DNA of 64,000 nt from an uncultured Winogradskyella sp. (GTDB lineage: Bacteria > Bacteroidota > Bacteroidia > Flavobacteriales > Flavobacteriaceae): positions 496,001 through 560,000 of the forward strand of contig NZ_CANMJY010000001.1 of the NCBI RefSeq assembly GCF_947498345.1, read 5' to 3'. This document shows, one piece after another, positions 60,407 to 64,000 of the stretch. The notes under the pieces are model-generated. The model worked only from the letters and a program-made list of their open reading frames with translations. It made no database searches and was not told the DNA's origin. How positions within the stretch are numbered: position 1 is the stretch's first letter; each line of letters begins with the position of its first letter. Both the position numbers and the translations under genes were made by a program.

Positions 60407-61150
60407 ATGAAAAACATAAAACATATTACAGTTGTAATGCTGTTTTTTATAAGTCAAACGCTACTAGCGCAAACTATAAAACCAGTTGAAGCCTTTAGTA
60501 AAGTAATTATAAGTCCACATATCGAAACCACTTTCGTAAAGGGCGACGAAGAATCGGTAACTATTCTTGACAATACATTAACCGATGATAAAGTAAATAT
60601 TGAGGTTAATAAGGGAACACTTAGAGTTTACTTGGATGATGCTAAAGTGACAACAAAACATAAAAAGGTCGTTAAAAATGGTGTAAAGATGAAAGTGCCT
60701 CTATACAAAGGAAAAGTATTAACCATAAAAATAACTTATAAAAATATTGATAATCTATCACTACGGGGAGAGCAGAGAACTGTTTGCGAAAGCTTAATTG
60801 ATGTTGAAACGTTTCATCTTAAAATCTATGGTGAATCACAAGTGACTCTAAATGATATTAATATAGTGAATTTTGATGTTGATGTTTATGGTGAAAGCCA
60901 GTTATCGATTATAAAAGGTGTTACTAAAAATCAAAATATAACGGCTTATGGTGAAGGAGAAATTAATCTTGTTGATGTAGATAATAAAAGTTCTAAACTC
61001 AAGGCTTATGGTGAGGCCGAGTTTAAAATACAAGCTTCAGAACACATAAAGTTTACAGCTTATGGTGAAGCCGAACTCTATTATAAAGGAACAGCCGAAG
61101 TAAGTAAAGGTCTAAGCTTTGGAGATTCAAAAATCAATCGCATTAACTAA
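60407..61150 (+). CDS. DUF2807 (head GIN domain) exported protein
   Basis: A 247-residue protein with a signal peptide (ends TLLAQ near residue 22). The mature part is a repetitive beta-helix-like DUF2807 domain: YGES or YGEA/YGEG recurs about every 20 residues (near 140, 160, 180, 200 and 218), each at a strand turn. The start VEAFSKVIISPHIETTFVKGD is typical of the family. The function of the family is unknown; it is often found with envelope regulators. Here it lies between permease 6 and ATPase 2, 12 bp before the latter, so it belongs to the efflux unit. Confidence 0.85.
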   Translation: MKNIKHITVVMLFFISQTLLAQTIKPVEAFSKVIISPHIETTFVKGDEESVTILDNTLTDDKVNIEVNKGTLRVYLDDAKVTTKHKKVVKNGVKMKVPLYKGKVLTIKITYKNIDNLSLRGEQRTVCESLIDVETFHLKIYGESQVTLNDINIVNFDVDVYGESQLSIIKGVTKNQNITAYGEGEINLVDVDNKSSKLKAYGEAEFKIQASEHIKFTAYGEAELYYKGTAEVSKGLSFGDSKINRIN

Positions 61151-61162
61151 AAGGATTAAAAA

Positions 61163-61834
61163 ATGGCAAATACACTATTAAGTCTTAACGAAGCCACACG
61201 GACTGTTAACTCTGGCAGCAATAAAGTTACTTTGTTAGATAATATAAATCTACAGGTTAAAGAAGGGGAGTTTATTTCACTTATGGGACCATCGGGATCT
61301 GGTAAATCTACCTTACTTAACTGTATAGGTATGCTAGATAGTTTTACAGGAGGTGGTTATACTTTCTTAGGTGAACCTGTGCATAGCATGAAAGAGAAAA
61401 ACAGATCTAAACTCTATAAAGAATATATAGGATTTGTTTTTCAGGCCTATCATCTTATAGACGAGTTAACTGTATGGGAAAATATTGAGACACCATTATT
61501 GTACAAAAATGTAAAATCATTAGAACGTAGAGGGCTAGTGGCCGATATGTTAGACCGTTTTAATATTGTTGGTAAAAAAGATTTATTTCCAATTCAACTA
61601 AGTGGAGGACAACAGCAATTGGTAGGCATTGCAAGAGCATTAATCGGAAAGCCTAAACTAATTTTAGCTGATGAGCCCACGGGTAATCTTAACTCTAAAC
61701 AAAGTACAGAAATCATGGAGCTGTTTTCTCAATTGAATAAAGAAGGTGTAACTATTATTCAGGCTACACATTCTGAGAAGAATGCCTCCTATGGATCAAG
61801 AATTATCAATTTGCTTGATGGAAAAATAGTCTAA
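61163..61834 (+). CDS. ABC transporter ATP-binding protein, second
   Basis: A 223-residue MacB/LolD-type ATPase. Walker A GPSGSGKST lies at residues 42-50, the Q-loop in FVFQAYHLIDELTV near 92, Walker B LILADEPTGN near 167 and the H-loop ATHSEK near 205. The signature reads LSGGQQQLVGIARA near 147, with Leu where Arg is normal after QQQ. It is the only ATPase of the second unit, which holds two permeases. It is clearly diverged from the first ATPase, so it is not a recent copy. Confidence 0.94.
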   Translation: MANTLLSLNEATRTVNSGSNKVTLLDNINLQVKEGEFISLMGPSGSGKSTLLNCIGMLDSFTGGGYTFLGEPVHSMKEKNRSKLYKEYIGFVFQAYHLIDELTVWENIETPLLYKNVKSLERRGLVADMLDRFNIVGKKDLFPIQLSGGQQQLVGIARALIGKPKLILADEPTGNLNSKQSTEIMELFSQLNKEGVTIIQATHSEKNASYGSRIINLLDGKIV

Positions 61835-61850
61835 GCAAAACAAAACAATA

Positions 61851-63272
61851 ATGAAGCATAATCAAATCATATTTACCCTCATAATTTTGGTGGGTTTGGC
61901 AGGATATACTCAAGATTTAGATAAAAAGAGTTATTCGTTAGATGAGTGCATTTCAATTGCATTAGAAAACAACATTGATTTAAAGTCGGCCAATTTACGA
62001 GCTACTTCTGCTAAGGTCAATCATCAACAGTCTAAAGCTAACATGCTGCCTGGTATTAATGGTAATTTTAATCTTGGTGTCAATGATGGGAGAAGTATCG
62101 ATCCGTTTACTAATGATTTTATAACTCAAGAACTAACATTTTCTAATTTAGGTTTAAGTTTGGATATGACTGTTTTTAATGGTTTTAGATTATTAAATAC
62201 AGCAAAACAAAACCGCTTAAATAGAAAAGCTTCAGAGCTGGAAAGGGAAGCAGAACAACAAGATTTAGTGTTGAATGTTACTTTAGCATATTTACAAGTT
62301 TTAAATAGTAAAGCTGTTTTAGACTTAACAAAACAACGTTATGAAACTACAAAAAAGCAATTGAAAATTCAGGAAGATTTTTATAAAAACGAATCTGGAA
62401 ACCCAGCAGATTACGCAGATATTTTAGGGCAAATAGCTAGCGACGAAACAAGTATTTTAGCTTCTGAGTCTAGCTTAAATAGTGCAAAATTAAGCCTGGT
62501 GAGATTGTTGAATCTTCCAGAGCGTGTTGTAGTTGATGCCAAGTCTATACTATTAGATTTTGAAAAATATAACCTATCAGCAGATGAGGTGTATAAAGAA
62601 GCAATACAAAACTTAGCTACTTTTAAAGCCAATGAATTACGTATCGAAGCTGCAAAGAAAGGGGTTAGTATAGCTAAATCTCAATTTACACCAGAAGTAT
62701 CCATTTTTGCAGGTGTTAATACCAACTATTCTAGTGCAGCTCAACTTTTTAACTCAATAGGAACTAGTATTGTTGAAACAGGAGATTTTGTAATTGTTAA
62801 TGGCCAGGATTTTCAGGTAATGACTGAGCAAAATAATTTTGAAGACGAATCTATTAGTTACCAAGATCAGTTAGATAACAATTTAAACACAGTACTAGGT
62901 GTTGCTGTCAATGTGCCACTTTTTAATGGGTTTAGAGCCAAGAATAATGTAGCTCTACAAAAAATTAGAGTAGAAGAGTCTATTTTAGAATTAGAGCGTA
63001 CACATTTGGAAATAAAAAATGCAATAGCTCAGGTACATTTTGATATGGAAGCCGTTTATGACCGTTATCAAAGTTTGCTGAAACAAGTTGAAGCTTATGA
63101 AGAGTCTTACCGTATTAACGAGATAAGATTTAATAGTGGTGTATCTAATTTCTTAAGTTATGTGACAAGCAAGAATAATTTAGATAATGCTAAAGTCAAT
63201 TTAACAAATGCTAAATATGAATACTTACTTCGTGTTAAAGTTTTAGATTATTACAGAGGTGTCGCTAATTAA
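61851..63272 (+). CDS. TolC family outer-membrane efflux protein
   Basis: A 473-residue protein with a signal peptide (ends AGYTQ near residue 20). It has the repeated helical hairpins of TolC: YSLDECISIALENNIDLKSA near residue 28, the LNVTLAYLQVLNSKAVLDL helix near 142 and the second repeat VAVNVPLFNGFRAKN near 350. It forms the outer-membrane tube for the adaptor and pumps. As the only TolC in the locus it probably serves both permease sets. It is 16 bp after ATPase 2. Its stop overlaps that of the convergent small membrane gene by 8 bp. Confidence 0.94.
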   Translation: MKHNQIIFTLIILVGLAGYTQDLDKKSYSLDECISIALENNIDLKSANLRATSAKVNHQQSKANMLPGINGNFNLGVNDGRSIDPFTNDFITQELTFSNLGLSLDMTVFNGFRLLNTAKQNRLNRKASELEREAEQQDLVLNVTLAYLQVLNSKAVLDLTKQRYETTKKQLKIQEDFYKNESGNPADYADILGQIASDETSILASESSLNSAKLSLVRLLNLPERVVVDAKSILLDFEKYNLSADEVYKEAIQNLATFKANELRIEAAKKGVSIAKSQFTPEVSIFAGVNTNYSSAAQLFNSIGTSIVETGDFVIVNGQDFQVMTEQNNFEDESISYQDQLDNNLNTVLGVAVNVPLFNGFRAKNNVALQKIRVEESILELERTHLEIKNAIAQVHFDMEAVYDRYQSLLKQVEAYEESYRINEIRFNSGVSNFLSYVTSKNNLDNAKVNLTNAKYEYLLRVKVLDYYRGVAN

Positions 63273-63507
63273 AAATTAAATAGTAGATTTTATCACCTAT
63301 CCAATACCCGAAACCTAAAAGTATAGGGTAGCCTATAAATAACCATAAGTAATCTATAATAGACAGTTTACTAAAAGTTGAAGTACCGTTATTGGTCAAT
63401 AAATTAATAAAATCATACCAGGATTTAACTCCTAATTTCGCTACCAAGGCATTAACTAAAATAGCAATAATTAGAATAGCTAATCCGATAGTGTATAGTC
63501 GTATCAT
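63265..63507 (-). CDS. small two-helix membrane protein
   Basis: An 80-residue protein with two transmembrane helices (residues ~6-22, TIGLAILIIAILVNALV, and ~52-70, LWLFIGYPILLGFGYWIG). It resembles small flavobacterial conserved membrane proteins (GVKSWYDFINLL in the loop), but I cannot name a family. It lies 9 bp after the aldo/keto reductase stop on the same strand. Confidence 0.65.
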   Translation of the reverse strand: MIRLYTIGLAILIIAILVNALVAKLGVKSWYDFINLLTNNGTSTFSKLSIIDYLWLFIGYPILLGFGYWIGDKIYYLIFN

Positions 63508-63516
63508 ACTATTAAT

Positions 63517-64000
63517 TTAATTCCACTCTAAGTTACTCCTTTCTTGCCAATATTGTTTAGGGGATATTGCAAATGATTTTAGTTGAGATAGCTCCATATC
63601 ATTTAACTCAAAACTCATAGCTTTTAAATTTTGTTTTAAATGATTAGTGTTTGATGCGCCACTCAATACTATTGTTGGTCCTAGATTATCCACTACAAAA
63701 CGTAGGGCAACAGCATCTATTCCAACATTATATTTTGCAGACAGATTATCTAAGTAATCATAATTGTTCAGGTAAGCCCGAAATTGTTTATTTCTAAAAA
63801 CCCTACCATTAGCCATAGCTTCTTTAATAATCACAGATTTACCTTCAGCTAATAATTGTTTTAAAATAGTGTGGCAAGATTGTTCAAAAATGTTATATGT
63901 TACCTGATAGCTGTCAAACAAAGCTTTATCCTTAAAAACTATTTTTTGTGCTTCTTCAATAATCTTAGTCTGTTCGGGACCGCTGGAGGTAATACCTATT
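63517..64000 (-). CDS. aldo/keto reductase (5' end outside window)
   Basis: The minus-strand frame is open to the window edge, giving about 160 C-terminal residues; the N-terminus with the catalytic Tyr is missing. A TTG at 63921 is internal, not a start, since the frame continues with IGITSSGPEQTKIIEEAQ. Family features are the YNIFEQS strand, SVIIKEAMANGRVF and the C-terminal FVVDNLGPTIVLSGASNTNHLKQNL, which binds the NADP phosphate. A general carbonyl reductase; substrate unknown. Confidence 0.88.
   Translation of the reverse strand, partial: IGITSSGPEQTKIIEEAQKIVFKDKALFDSYQVTYNIFEQSCHTILKQLLAEGKSVIIKEAMANGRVFRNKQFRAYLNNYDYLDNLSAKYNVGIDAVALRFVVDNLGPTIVLSGASNTNHLKQNLKAMSFELNDMELSQLKSFAISPKQYWQERSNLEWN

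Noticed and set aside
63919..63921. TTG start for the aldo/keto reductase
   Set aside because: The frame stays open to the window edge and keeps family sequence upstream, so the gene is truncated by the window.
1..64000. CRISPR arrays, tRNA or rRNA genes, prophage, classic insertion sequences
   Set aside because: No regular repeat-spacer pattern, cloverleaf, rRNA-like segment, integrase or transposase reading frame was seen.

Overview
The window is an AT-rich chromosomal segment of a Bacteroidota bacterium, almost certainly a marine-type Flavobacteriaceae. The evidence is a type IX secretion (type B) C-terminal domain, a GSCFA protein, -7 promoter boxes of the form TAnnTTTG, no Shine-Dalgarno sequences, and flavobacterial versions of era, der, alaS and the trp genes. 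The genus cannot be fixed from the sequence alone. No tRNA, rRNA, CRISPR array, phage module or transposase gene was seen.

Layout. 1-8.8 kb: a truncated transglutaminase-like protein, a lipoprotein, the GTPases Era and Der around a choice-of-anchor I lipoprotein and a small membrane protein, then a secreted C-type-lectin/T9SS protein. 8.8-12.8 kb (minus): a hypothetical protein, two TPM-domain proteins, LemA, a MerR regulator and an M23 peptidase. 13-16.6 kb: alaS and a GSCFA gene. 17-21 kb: ddl, a membrane gene and coaD, divergent from a PASTA protein and a RluD-type pseudouridine synthase. 21-25.8 kb: yaaA, a TPR protein, a UDG-like protein, an outer-membrane protein, a YitT protein, an EF-hand protein and trmL.

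25.8-33.5 kb is a complete tryptophan operon on the minus strand: leader peptide, trpE, trpG, trpD, trpC, trpF, an unknown gene, trpB, an inserted GIY-YIG element, trpA. An 18-residue leader peptide with three consecutive Trp codons is followed by competing hairpins and a strong terminator just before trpE, which is a textbook attenuator. Between trpB and trpA sits a 363-bp element: a GIY-YIG nuclease gene bounded by perfect 25-bp inverted copies of a palindromic repeat. Degenerate relatives of that repeat lie elsewhere in the window.

33.6-39.6 kb holds a MarR/YceI pair with its own operator, two thioredoxin-fold proteins, two rhodaneses, a DsbD-type reductase and a nitroreductase. 39.7-63.3 kb is dominated by a regulated efflux locus. 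A sigma-54 response regulator and its histidine kinase are divergent from a periplasmic adaptor, an ABC ATPase and four MacB/FtsX-type permeases. Two more permeases, a DUF2807 protein, a second ATPase and a TolC protein follow. The same regulatory cassette (two sites 22 bp apart, then a -24-like box at the same 58-bp distance) precedes both the adaptor and the fifth permease. The 12 permease halves therefore appear to be run as two co-regulated transcription units with one ATPase each. The window ends in a small membrane protein and a truncated aldo/keto reductase.
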